From an uncultured Muribaculaceae bacterium (GTDB lineage: Bacteria > Bacteroidota > Bacteroidia > Bacteroidales > Muribaculaceae): a stretch of DNA of 44,329 nucleotides. The notes beneath the pieces were generated by a model. The model ran no database searches, had not been told where the DNA came from, and saw nothing but the letters and a program-made list of their open reading frames with translations. Positions 24,889 through 33,224 of this stretch are shown one piece after another. The stretch is from positions 1-44,329 of the forward strand of contig CAJTWL010000017.1 of the NCBI GenBank assembly GCA_910579845.1. Direction: 5' to 3'. How positions within the stretch are numbered: position 1 is the first letter of the stretch; each line of letters starts with the position of its first letter. Made by a program: the position numbers and the translations under genes.

Positions 24889-25776
24889 TCAGTTTAAATA
24901 ATAAAGTAAAAATATCCAGATGTTGAGTATGAACATCAGAAATGCGGTCTTTCCGAGTATAGGATTCAGTTCCGCTCCCTCCGACTGCTTGAGCCGTGTC
25001 CAAAGTATAAAGTGCAGATTGGCGTATAGAAAGGCTCCGACCTGCCATATTATTCCGGCAAATGATATGGTCGAGATCACCATCAGTGCCACAGCCGCGA
25101 ATCCGTTGAAGAGGTATAGATCCGATATGAATTTTCTGCCTAAGATCACAGCTGTGGTGTGTTTGTTTTTCTCTTTATCGTCATAATAATCGCGATAATT
25201 ATTTACTATAAGCACGTTTGTACCCATGAACCCTGTCATTGCTCCGAGCATCAAAGCCAGAGGCCAGATGTGAAAGTCCGGAATCTGCACATATGCCGTG
25301 AAAAATACCGGAATTATACCATAAAAAAGGAATACGGCGACATCTCCGAGTCCGTGATGCGAAAGAGGATATGGTCCGGCAGAATATGCCAGAGCGCCTG
25401 TGGCAATAAATATGCCGACGGGAACAAGTATCCAACCTGCGTAATATATCAGCGTGCAGCCTACAAGGCATGCGGTCGCAAGAAGCCCGAATGTGGCGTT
25501 GCGCATGGCTGTTGGAGTTATGTCTCCTTCGGTGACTCCACGGCGGAATCCTTCCCGTCCCTTTTTGTCCAGTCCGTTTTTGAAATCAAAATATTCATTG
25601 GCAAAATTGGATGAGATCTGTGCCATTACAGCAAACAGCAGGCATATCAAGAACGGTATTGTCTTGAATCCGTTATTGGCGACCGCTACAGATCCGCCGG
25701 CAAGCACACCGGAAACGGATACCGGCAAAGTACGCAACCGCATGGCCTCAATCCAGGGACTAATCTTTTTAAACAT
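24889..25776 (-). CDS. menA: 1,4-dihydroxy-2-naphthoate polyprenyltransferase
   Basis: A 295-aa UbiA-family membrane prenyltransferase that makes demethylmenaquinone. Both aspartate-rich motifs are present: NEYFDFKNGLDKKG and NNYRDYYDDKEKNKHT, along with about eight hydrophobic helices. The N-terminal IEAMRLRTLPVSVSGVLAG is typical of MenA. It serves anaerobic respiration by menaquinone. It follows tadA by 46 bp on the same strand and no other men gene is nearby. Confidence 0.93.
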   Translation of the reverse strand: MFKKISPWIEAMRLRTLPVSVSGVLAGGSVAVANNGFKTIPFLICLLFAVMAQISSNFANEYFDFKNGLDKKGREGFRRGVTEGDITPTAMRNATFGLLATACLVGCTLIYYAGWILVPVGIFIATGALAYSAGPYPLSHHGLGDVAVFLFYGIIPVFFTAYVQIPDFHIWPLALMLGAMTGFMGTNVLIVNNYRDYYDDKEKNKHTTAVILGRKFISDLYLFNGFAAVALMVISTISFAGIIWQVGAFLYANLHFILWTRLKQSEGAELNPILGKTAFLMFILNIWIFLLYYLN

Positions 25777-25822
25777 ATGAATCGGTATGTAGTTGTATTG
25801 TTGTCAGTAAATATCTTCGTTC

Positions 25823-26272
25823 TTATCTGAGCCGGCGGAAAAACCGCTGCATGATATCCCTGCAGTCATCTTCAAGCACACCACCCTCGATCTTTGTCTT
25901 TGGATGGAACACTGACTGGACCTCGGGATGGCATGATAGAAAACCACGTTTCGTATCGGGAGCACCATATACGATTCTGCCTATCTGGCTCCATCCCAAC
26001 GCTCCGGAACACATGGCACACGGTTCCACGGTAACGTATAGCGTGCAGTCCTGAAGATATTTTCCCCCTAAGTTCTCGGATGCGGAGGTTATCGCCTGCA
26101 TCTCGGCATGAGCCGTCACGTCGTTCAAAGCCTCCGTGCGGTTGTGTGCGCGCGCTATAATGCGGTTGTTTACCGTGATTACCGCACCTATCGGTATCTC
26201 TCCCTCATCAAATGCCAGGGCCGCCTCGTCAAGCGCCTTGCGCATATAATATTCATCACTTCCGAAATTCAT
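25823..26272 (-). CDS. tadA: tRNA-specific adenosine deaminase
   Basis: A 149-aa cytidine/deoxycytidylate deaminase-fold protein. The zinc site is HAEMQAI (catalytic Glu) and EPCAMCSGAL. TadA converts A34 to inosine in tRNA-Arg(ACG). The start region MNFGSDEYYMRKALDEA fits the family, and the gene overlaps the end of ispH by 17 bp, so translation is likely coupled. Confidence 0.95.
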   Translation of the reverse strand: MNFGSDEYYMRKALDEAALAFDEGEIPIGAVITVNNRIIARAHNRTEALNDVTAHAEMQAITSASENLGGKYLQDCTLYVTVEPCAMCSGALGWSQIGRIVYGAPDTKRGFLSCHPEVQSVFHPKTKIEGGVLEDDCRDIMQRFFRRLR

Positions 26273-27143
26273 CAGCTATTTTCTCTGCAATCTCCGTCAT
26301 AAGCCATCGCGGAGTAGAGGTGGCTCCGCATATGCCTACTGACTGTTTGTCTTTCAGTTTGTCCGTGTCCAGATCCTCCATGTCCCTCACAAGGTATGAG
26401 TTGGGATTGATTTTGTGGCATTCCTCGAACAGCACCTTGCCGTTAGAGCTTTTGGCTCCGCTTACAAAGATAATGGCATCGTGGGAACGCGCGAATTCCT
26501 TTAGTTTTGTAAGCCTGTTTGCGACCTGCCTGCATATAGTGTCGAAGTATTCGAAATTCCCGGAACACTTTTTTTTCTTTATTTCTTCGACTAAATGACG
26601 GAATCCGTCAAGTGATTTTGTTGTCTGTGAATATAACAGTATGTCGCGTGAGAGGTCTATGCTTTCAAGATCGTCGGCAGATTGTATCACAACCGCTTCT
26701 CCATCTGTCTGCCCTACAAGTCCGTTCACTTCCGCGTGCCCCTCCTTCCCGTATATGAGTATGAGAGGCATAATCTCCAGTTTCCCTTCTTTAACCATCT
26801 CCTTGTGGGAATCGTATGCCTGTTTTATACGACGTTGAAGCTGAAGCACGACCGGACAGGTAGCATCCACTACCGTTATGTTGTTCCGTTCCGCAGTGCT
26901 GTAGGTGGCAGGTGGCTCGCCATGTGCCCTCAGAAGCACCCTTGCATTTTTTAGGTGTTCCAGATCCGAATGTGTGATTGTCTCCAGACCCTTCTTGCGC
27001 AGGCGTTCCACTTCCGAGGCATTGTGTACAATATCTCCGAGACAATAGAGTGTGTCGGAATGTTCCAGTTCGATCTCCGCCTTCTCTATGGCGTTGACCA
27101 CCCCGAAGCAGAATCCGGAATTGCTGTCAATCTCGATTTTCAC
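26256..27143 (-). CDS. ispH: 4-hydroxy-3-methylbut-2-enyl diphosphate reductase
   Basis: A 295-aa iron-sulfur enzyme, the last step of the MEP isoprenoid pathway. The three cluster cysteines are visible in NSGFCFGVV (C12), VDATCPVVLQ and FDTICRQVANR; the substrate motif is VGICGATSTP. Its ends overlap both neighbours by 17 bp (cmk upstream, tadA downstream), so cmk-ispH-tadA is a tightly packed operon. Confidence 0.97.
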   Translation of the reverse strand: MKIEIDSNSGFCFGVVNAIEKAEIELEHSDTLYCLGDIVHNASEVERLRKKGLETITHSDLEHLKNARVLLRAHGEPPATYSTAERNNITVVDATCPVVLQLQRRIKQAYDSHKEMVKEGKLEIMPLILIYGKEGHAEVNGLVGQTDGEAVVIQSADDLESIDLSRDILLYSQTTKSLDGFRHLVEEIKKKKCSGNFEYFDTICRQVANRLTKLKEFARSHDAIIFVSGAKSSNGKVLFEECHKINPNSYLVRDMEDLDTDKLKDKQSVGICGATSTPRWLMTEIAEKIADEFRK

Positions 27144-27831
27144 TTCCGGTTATCTTCTTATAAAGGTTCAACAGCCAGTCCATCTGTTCTGCTATTGTCA
27201 TTTTGTCATTGTCAAGCAGATGTGCGTCGTCGGCGCGTTTCAGCGGTGATTCCTTGCGGGTGGTGTCTATATGGTCGCGTTCCCGGATATTCTTCAAAAC
27301 ATCCTCATAATTGACATCCGCGCCTTTCTGTACGAGCTCCAGCACGCGTCTGCGTGCGCGTTCCTCCGGTGATGCATTGACAAACACTTTCATCTCTGCG
27401 TCCGGAAAAACTGTGGTACATATGTCGCGCCCGTCCATCACTATGCCCCTCTCTTTGCCGTATTGTTGCTGAAGTGATGTAAGATGTTTCCTGACCTCGG
27501 GAATCACAGCTACAGGACTGACAAGATTGCTCACATCCATCTCGCGGATGCGTCGCTCCACATCAACTCCGTTGAGCAACGTATGCTGGATTCCGTCCTC
27601 TCCTGCGGGACGGAAGGATATCTCTATCTCCGGAAGTGCTTTTATCAGTTTCCCGGTATCCATACCCTTGTCGGTGGATGCCATGCCATGTTCGATAGCA
27701 TATAGTGTCACGGCACGGTACATCGCTCCGGAGTCCACATAAACATATCCGATGCGCTTTGCAAGATCCCTTGCCATTGTGGACTTGCCTGATGACGAAT
27801 AACCGTCTATTGCAATTATTATTTTCGACAT
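27127..27831 (-). CDS. cmk: Cytidylate kinase
   Basis: A 234-aa kinase phosphorylating CMP and dCMP. The P-loop is GYSSSGKSTMA, followed by VDSGAMYRAVT, MDGRDICTTVFPDAE and the lid region RARRRVLEL; RDHIDTTRKESPL is the family C-terminal substrate motif. It is the first gene of the overlapping cmk-ispH-tadA operon, 49 bp after glgB. Confidence 0.96.
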   Translation of the reverse strand: MSKIIIAIDGYSSSGKSTMARDLAKRIGYVYVDSGAMYRAVTLYAIEHGMASTDKGMDTGKLIKALPEIEISFRPAGEDGIQHTLLNGVDVERRIREMDVSNLVSPVAVIPEVRKHLTSLQQQYGKERGIVMDGRDICTTVFPDAEMKVFVNASPEERARRRVLELVQKGADVNYEDVLKNIRERDHIDTTRKESPLKRADDAHLLDNDKMTIAEQMDWLLNLYKKITGSENRD

Positions 27832-27880
27832 TCTGTTTTAGTTTTTTAGGGAGTTTAAAGACTTTAAGGTCTTTAAGGAC

Positions 27881-29941
27881 CTAAAGTCTTGGATCCTTTA
27901 CCTTAAGCCTTTTCGGTTTCGGAGCCGCTTTAACCAGACGCAGAACCTGGGCTGTGCGTGCCGGAAGATAGAGTTTCAGCCATCCTTTGCCTGAAGGCGA
28001 GTAGAGAGGATCGGGGATTGTAAAATGATTGACGGAATCATCTATGTTCTGGTAACCACCGAATTTCCCGGCATCGCTGTCGAGAACAACCTCGTATTCA
28101 CCTGCCGGTGCGAGAAATCCGTAGTCGTTAAACGACTTGACCGGATTCCAGTTGAACACAAAGATGAGATCCCCGCGACGGAAGGCAAGTATCTGGTCGT
28201 CATCTTTCTCCCATAGCTTCTCCACCGGAGTTGCCTGGAAATTATAACATTTGGACACAATACCTATCATCTCGTTGTCGAACAGGTTGAGATATTTGTA
28301 TTTCAGATCCTCCCGATCGACAAGATCCCACTGACGGCGGGCGTATTTGTGGCTCCATCCGTTACCCTCGCGCGGAAAATCGATCCATTCGGGATGACCG
28401 AACTCATTACCCATAAAATTAAGGTAACCGCCGTTTATGGTGGCGAGAGTCACCAGACGTATCATTTTATGGAGTGCCATTCCGCGTTCCACAGTGAAAT
28501 TAGAGTCATTCACCTGCATATGCCAGTACATCTCTTTGTCTATAAGACGGAAGATGATTGTCTTGTCACCCACAAGTGCCTGGTCATGACTTTCGCAATA
28601 TGAAATTGTCTTTTCATCAGACCTGCGGTTGGTGAGCTCCCAGAATATGGAGGTCGGGTGCCAGTCCTCGTCCTTGTGTTCCTTGATCATCTTTATCCAG
28701 TAATCCGGGATGCCCATGGCCATACGGTAGTCGAATCCTATACCGCCGTTGTCGAATTTGGCTGCCAGTCCCGGCATGCCGCTCATCTCTTCGGCAATCG
28801 TGATTGCTTTGGGATTTATTTCGTGAATAAGGATATTGGCAAGAGTGAGGTATACGATGGCATTTGTGTCCTGACCGCCGTCGTAATAATCCTGATAGCT
28901 TCCGAATGCTTTACCCAGTCCATGGTCATAATAGAGCATGGAGGTAACTCCATCGAAACGGAAGCCGTCGAATTTATATTCTTCCATCCAGTATTTGCAG
29001 TTGGAAAGAAGAAAATGGATTACGGAGTTCTTTCCGTAATCGAAACAGAGTGAATCCCATGCCGGATGCTCCCGGCGGTTGTCGCCATAGAAATACAGGT
29101 CATAACTTCCGTCAAGTCTGCCAAGACCCTCCACCTCGTTTTTCACAGCATGAGAGTGGACGATATCCATAATCACGGCTATGCCGTGCTCATGCGCGTC
29201 GTCAATCAGTCGTTTGAGATCGTCAGGCGTCCCGAATCGGGAAGATGCCGCATAGAAGCTGCTGACATGATAACCGAAAGAACCGTAATAGGGATGTTCC
29301 TGAATTGCCATTATTTGGATGGCATTATATCCGTCGGCCGCAATGCGCGGCAAAGTCTTTGTGCGGAACTCTTCGTATGTAGCCACCTTCTCTTCCTGCT
29401 GGGCCATTCCGATATGGCATTCATATATGAGGAGCGGTTTTGTATCCGGTTTGAATTTCCTTACCTTGAATTTATAAGGATTCTCAGGTTCATATACTTC
29501 AGCGGAGAAAATGTGTGTGACAGGATCCTGAACAACACGGGTGGCATATGCCGGGATTCTCTCCCCGCTGCCGCCGTCCCACTCTACGCGCATCTTATAT
29601 AGGTCGCCGTTGTGAATGAAGTCTGCCGGAAATCTCCCTTCCCATACTCCGCCACCGATGGCTGTGAGTGAATAGCGTTCGTCATCCTTCCATTCCGTGA
29701 AAGTGCCGATGAGCCATATCCGGGTGGCGTTGGGGGCATATTCGCGGAAAACCCATTCTCCGTTTTTCTCTCTGTGGAGTCCGAAATAATTATATGCGTT
29801 GGCAAATCTGGATAAAGAGCCGCCTGTGTTGGCGGTCAGCTCCTCCATTTTGCGTATAACGTCTTCATGCCTTCCTTCGATAGCGGTAGCATACGGCTCC
29901 AGCCAAGGATCGTTTCGAAGGATTTTAAGTTTCTTTTTCAT
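27881..29941 (-). CDS. glgB: 1,4-alpha-glucan branching enzyme
   Basis: A 686-aa GH13 enzyme that introduces alpha-1,6 branches into glycogen. A CBM48-type N-domain (about 50-150, REYAPNATRIWLIGTFTEW) precedes the catalytic barrel with DIVHSHAV, the nucleophile Asp in FDGFRFDGVTSM, the acid Glu in ITIAEEMSGMPG and SYCESHDQALVGDK. A C-terminal all-beta domain ends with VLRLVKAAPKPKR. The eukaryote-like order matches Bacteroidetes GlgB. No other glycogen gene is in the window. A sequence of dyad symmetry (AAGACTTTA ... TAAAGTCTT) overlaps its 3' end but lacks a T-tract. Confidence 0.95.
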   Translation of the reverse strand: MKKKLKILRNDPWLEPYATAIEGRHEDVIRKMEELTANTGGSLSRFANAYNYFGLHREKNGEWVFREYAPNATRIWLIGTFTEWKDDERYSLTAIGGGVWEGRFPADFIHNGDLYKMRVEWDGGSGERIPAYATRVVQDPVTHIFSAEVYEPENPYKFKVRKFKPDTKPLLIYECHIGMAQQEEKVATYEEFRTKTLPRIAADGYNAIQIMAIQEHPYYGSFGYHVSSFYAASSRFGTPDDLKRLIDDAHEHGIAVIMDIVHSHAVKNEVEGLGRLDGSYDLYFYGDNRREHPAWDSLCFDYGKNSVIHFLLSNCKYWMEEYKFDGFRFDGVTSMLYYDHGLGKAFGSYQDYYDGGQDTNAIVYLTLANILIHEINPKAITIAEEMSGMPGLAAKFDNGGIGFDYRMAMGIPDYWIKMIKEHKDEDWHPTSIFWELTNRRSDEKTISYCESHDQALVGDKTIIFRLIDKEMYWHMQVNDSNFTVERGMALHKMIRLVTLATINGGYLNFMGNEFGHPEWIDFPREGNGWSHKYARRQWDLVDREDLKYKYLNLFDNEMIGIVSKCYNFQATPVEKLWEKDDDQILAFRRGDLIFVFNWNPVKSFNDYGFLAPAGEYEVVLDSDAGKFGGYQNIDDSVNHFTIPDPLYSPSGKGWLKLYLPARTAQVLRLVKAAPKPKRLKVKDPRL

Positions 29942-29979
29942 TTGGTGTTAATTAGGTCTTAGGCATTAAACATTCTCAT

Positions 29980-31557
29980 TCAACATTCCCCATTAACCAA
30001 AAGGCATCGCCTGATGGCGTTGCGGAGTGTGTCGGCATCTTTCCCTCCTTGTCTCAAAGCTTCGAGTACACTATTGACGTATTCATCGCGCGAGCGGTAG
30101 CCAAGGAGTGCCGGCAGTCCGGAATCGGGCAGCATCGGCTTGTGATTGAACACCTTTAATATCCCGTTGTAATCGCTGTCGTGTACCATGACGGCAAACT
30201 GTTCGCGAAGCCGGTTATAATTCTTTCTTGGTTCAAGTTTGTATATAAGTGATTTGATGTGGGTTTCCAGTGCCGTTATGCACGAGAACCGGGCATCTAT
30301 CTTGCATTCCACATCGCGTTTCACCTTATGGCGCACGTGTTGCAGGGCCTGCTGCTCTGCTTTCTGTTTGAAGGTTTGGATCACCTCCTTCTTGACCCTG
30401 CGTATAACCTTTTCGGTGTCCCTGCCACGTCGCCGCGCCATCACTCTGATAACGCTTTCAAGGAGGAAGATGTTTTCCACTTCAGCCACTTCCGGCACCA
30501 GTATCTCTTTCCTCCGCAGATAGTCCACCTCTATGTCCGTGCGCCTGTCGCGGTCCACTATCCCCCGGCTGCGGAGGTGGTGCATGTTCTTGAGGTCGTT
30601 GAATGTGCGGGTGGTCTCGATAACTTTGTTGCATGATCCCAGCGGACGCACGTTCCAGTCGGGGAATACAAGCGAATACAGCCGAAAATCAATGCTGTGC
30701 TGGGTGTCGCCTTCGATAAAGAGCACCGGCTTGCGGCTTCCCGCCAGTTCGAGGAATATCTCTTCATTGAGCGCCGACCCCCGGATTACTTCATAATCCC
30801 AGGCATGTTGCTCCGAGTCGTAGCTCTTCACCCAGATACATGTGTTTTTCGACCGGGAGCTGATGAAGTCTATTTCTACCGAATCATACACGAAAGTGCA
30901 GTCCGGACGCAGGGCTTCGATGGAGTTCCAGAGCGAAGCAAGTATCGAGGGATGTATGAAGAGCGACGGGGAGTCGACGAATATCACTGCCTCAGGCATC
31001 GCATATAGAACAGCGGTTATGTAATACAATACAGCTTTCTCACCCTGGCTGAGCGACGTGACACTGATGAGGTCGTCGCCCGCCTGGGTGGCGAACATCA
31101 GCGATCCTTTGCTGCGCATTATCTTGTTGCCGGGGAAACACTGTTCCCAAAGGCTTTTGATGGTGTCGAGTTTGGTGGTGCGCAGTTTCACGCGCTTCCC
31201 ACCTCCAAATTCGCGGTCTTTTAACTCCAACAGGTATTCGAGTTCGTCGGCGAACACCATATATATAAGTTTGTCGAGTTCGCTGACCGCATCTGTACGC
31301 ATATATGTATGGCGCGATGCTGCCTTGCGGAAAAGGTCGTCGACAGAACCGGGACGTCGGGATTCCTCCCGTTTCGGGAAAGAGGCGGAGAGTGCGGAGA
31401 GGCAATAGGCGCGTTCGCCGCAGAGAGAGACCATCTCCTGCATGAACCGGCTTTTGCCGGCACCGTTGGCTCCGATAAGCGTAATCTCCCGTGTCCACCC
31501 CGTCTCGGGGGTGGCGCGTCCGGAGAAATGTGTCGGCAGTTTGATCCTATTGCTCAT
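29980..31557 (-). CDS. AAA ATPase fused to DUF4435 (TOPRIM-like) domain; PARIS/OLD-like
   Basis: A 525-aa protein. The N-terminal ABC-type ATPase (about 20-260) has Walker A GANGAGKS (29-36), signature SLSQGEKA and Walker B AVIFVDSPSLFIHP, where D195 is followed by Ser instead of the usual catalytic Glu. The C-terminal half matches DUF4435: a TOPRIM-like acidic site with E282 in VLFIEGD and D335-R-D337 in GIVDRDRR, then a helical tail. The same two modules form AriA and AriB of the PARIS anti-phage system and resemble OLD nucleases, which act when ATPase sensing releases or activates a TOPRIM nuclease. It starts 17 bp after ribE and is probably co-transcribed, a housekeeping rather than island setting, so a non-defence role is also possible. 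Confidence 0.75.
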   Translation of the reverse strand: MSNRIKLPTHFSGRATPETGWTREITLIGANGAGKSRFMQEMVSLCGERAYCLSALSASFPKREESRRPGSVDDLFRKAASRHTYMRTDAVSELDKLIYMVFADELEYLLELKDREFGGGKRVKLRTTKLDTIKSLWEQCFPGNKIMRSKGSLMFATQAGDDLISVTSLSQGEKAVLYYITAVLYAMPEAVIFVDSPSLFIHPSILASLWNSIEALRPDCTFVYDSVEIDFISSRSKNTCIWVKSYDSEQHAWDYEVIRGSALNEEIFLELAGSRKPVLFIEGDTQHSIDFRLYSLVFPDWNVRPLGSCNKVIETTRTFNDLKNMHHLRSRGIVDRDRRTDIEVDYLRRKEILVPEVAEVENIFLLESVIRVMARRRGRDTEKVIRRVKKEVIQTFKQKAEQQALQHVRHKVKRDVECKIDARFSCITALETHIKSLIYKLEPRKNYNRLREQFAVMVHDSDYNGILKVFNHKPMLPDSGLPALLGYRSRDEYVNSVLEALRQGGKDADTLRNAIRRCLLVNGEC

Positions 31558-31574
31558 AACCTATAACCTGACAT

Positions 31575-32183
31575 CTAACCCCTAAAGCCTGCGATCCTCG
31601 CAAGATATTTGCCGAGAATGTCGAATTCGATATTCACCTTGCTGCCTTGTTTTATATCGCGGAAGTTGGTATTGTCGTGGGTATAAGGGATAATGGCAAC
31701 GGAGAATGTGTTCTCCGTAGGCTCGCACACAGTCAGGCTTACGCCGTTCACTGTCACCGATCCTTTATCTACTGTCATATATCCCTTGCGCATCATTTCA
31801 GGCGTGGTTTCGTAGCGGAATGTGTATCTCCAGCTGCCCTCCTCTGTCGTGAGATCTATGCATTCCGCTGTCTGGTCTACATGTCCCTGTACTATATGTC
31901 CGTCAAGACGTCCGTTCATTTTCATGCTGCGTTCAAGATTTATAAGATCTCCAACTTTGAGGTCACCCAGATTTGATCTTTCCAGAGTTTCCTGGATTGC
32001 AGTGACAGTGTATGTGCCGTCACCCGGAAGATCGACAACTGTGAGACACACACCGTTGTGTGCCACACTCTGGTCAATAGACAATTCGTCAGTAAACGAG
32101 CACTTCATTGTTATATGGAGGTTTGTTCCCTCTTTCTTAAGAGCCACAACCTGTGCGGCTTCTTCAACTATTCCTGAAAACAT
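31575..32183 (-). CDS. ribE: Riboflavin synthase, alpha subunit
   Basis: A 202-aa enzyme that dismutates two lumazines to riboflavin. Two lumazine-binding repeats are visible: MFSGIVEEAAQV with HNGVCLTVVDL (first) and LDGHIVQGHVDQT with VNGVSLTVCEP (second). The ATG is 16 bp from repeat copy B at 32200, so its promoter must lie inside or beyond that element. The ATPase-DUF4435 gene follows by 17 bp. Other riboflavin genes are not nearby. Confidence 0.95.
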   Translation of the reverse strand: MFSGIVEEAAQVVALKKEGTNLHITMKCSFTDELSIDQSVAHNGVCLTVVDLPGDGTYTVTAIQETLERSNLGDLKVGDLINLERSMKMNGRLDGHIVQGHVDQTAECIDLTTEEGSWRYTFRYETTPEMMRKGYMTVDKGSVTVNGVSLTVCEPTENTFSVAIIPYTHDNTNFRDIKQGSKVNIEFDILGKYLARIAGFRG

Positions 32184-32199
32184 TAATAAATTCTTTTAG

Positions 32200-32391
32200 A
32201 GTATGTTTGGATTTAACTTTCCTTTACATGAAGAGTTGTTTTCGAGGGAATTCCACAAGTTGAAGATGGAGCATAGCGGGCTATGCAACTGATGAGACTT
32301 GGTGAAATTCACCGGAAAGAACCTTCAGGGAATGGAAAAGAATATTTCAAAAATACTCAATATTTAATTCGTGTTAAATTCAAACATACTC
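32200..32391 (-). repeat. Dispersed MITE-like element, copy B (192 bp)
   Basis: The ends GAGTATGTTTG(G/A)ATTTAAC are inverted and match at 18 of 19 positions, with TTA directly repeated outside (32197-32199 and 32392-32394). Read on the minus strand, the interior aligns with copies A and C (CTTTCCGG, TTTCACCAAGT, TCATC, CTTCAACTTGT). The central hairpin is GCATAG-CGGG-CTATGC (32271-32286), of different sequence but equal stem and loop size. The right TTA is the stop codon (TAA) of the DUF4923 gene. Confidence 0.7.
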
Positions 32392-33039
32392 TTAATATTT
32401 TGACATTTTAAAACCTACACACATTCCGTCGTAAGAAGATAACAAAGAAGATAAGGTCTTTGCCATGGATATGTTGGAATACTTGGCGATTGCCTCGATA
32501 ATCTTCATCAGCTTTGTGGCATCGAACATCACGTCCATGGAACTTGATGTTTTCTGGACATATGTGGTGACCTTGCCTAAATTTATCTTTCCCATGGCCT
32601 TGAAGTTGAAGATGAAAGAGCCCTTGTCACCTCCTTGTGCCGGTTCGATTGTGCCTGAAAGTTTCAGTTTCTTTATGGTAAGCTGGAAAGTCCCGTCATT
32701 GTTTACGGTCAGTGTAGCACCCGTCAGACCATATCGTGTGTAATAAGGTTGTAGTTTTGTCTCGATTGCCGATGCGGCGGCCACGCCACCGGCTTTTTTC
32801 AGGAAGTTGTCACCCTTGAAAGTTACTGCCGGTCCGGACGCTTTCCAGTTTCCTTGAAGATCCTCGACTTTTAGATCGGATCTGGACAGCACTCCCTCAA
32901 TAAGGTTGCCGATAGTGTTTGAAGTATTGCCCCCTCCGCCTATCTTGCCGAGAAGATCCGATAGACTCTGTGCATTGGTCAAATTAACACATATCGCGAA
33001 AGTGAATGAAATAGCTATGATTCGTTTAATACCTTTCAT
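32392..33039 (-). CDS. DUF4923 family exported protein
   Basis: A 215-aa protein with a signal peptide (MKGIKRIIAISFTFAICVNLTNAQ) followed by the typical DUF4923 lead SLSDLLGKIGGGG, a GNWKASGPAVTF segment and a beta-rich body ending GMCVGFKMSK. The family is common in gut Bacteroidales and of unknown function; its shape resembles lipocalin-like small beta barrels, which is only a guess. The stop codon coincides with the 3-bp repeat flanking element copy B. Confidence 0.8.
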   Translation of the reverse strand: MKGIKRIIAISFTFAICVNLTNAQSLSDLLGKIGGGGNTSNTIGNLIEGVLSRSDLKVEDLQGNWKASGPAVTFKGDNFLKKAGGVAAASAIETKLQPYYTRYGLTGATLTVNNDGTFQLTIKKLKLSGTIEPAQGGDKGSFIFNFKAMGKINLGKVTTYVQKTSSSMDVMFDATKLMKIIEAIAKYSNISMAKTLSSLLSSYDGMCVGFKMSKY

Positions 33040-33170
33040 ATCAAATTATTAGATTAGATATTTCTGTCTTGGGTAAAAACAGATAATATGGTGAAAATGG
33101 GATAAAAATTAATATATAACTGTTGAATTTTGGTATAATTGGAGCATTATTGCACAAATTTATATTAAAA

Positions 33171-33202
33171 TTGGATAATATTATAATTTTATTTTAATTT
33201 TG
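33171..33202 (+). promoter_or_regulatory. Promoter of the DUF4493/PCMD surface cluster
   Basis: TTG at 33171-33173, 21 bp, TAATTTTG at 33195-33202. The leader to ATG 33225 is only about 17 nt. No comparable promoter is seen before the later genes of the cluster. Confidence 0.65.
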
Positions 33203-33224
33203 TTTCAATTTATTAAATATCATT

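Noticed and set aside
27850..27895. Dyad AAGACTTTA ... TAAAGTCTT as glgB terminator
   Set aside because: The arms have a bulge, they overlap the coding end, and no T-tract follows on the minus strand; too weak to list as a feature.
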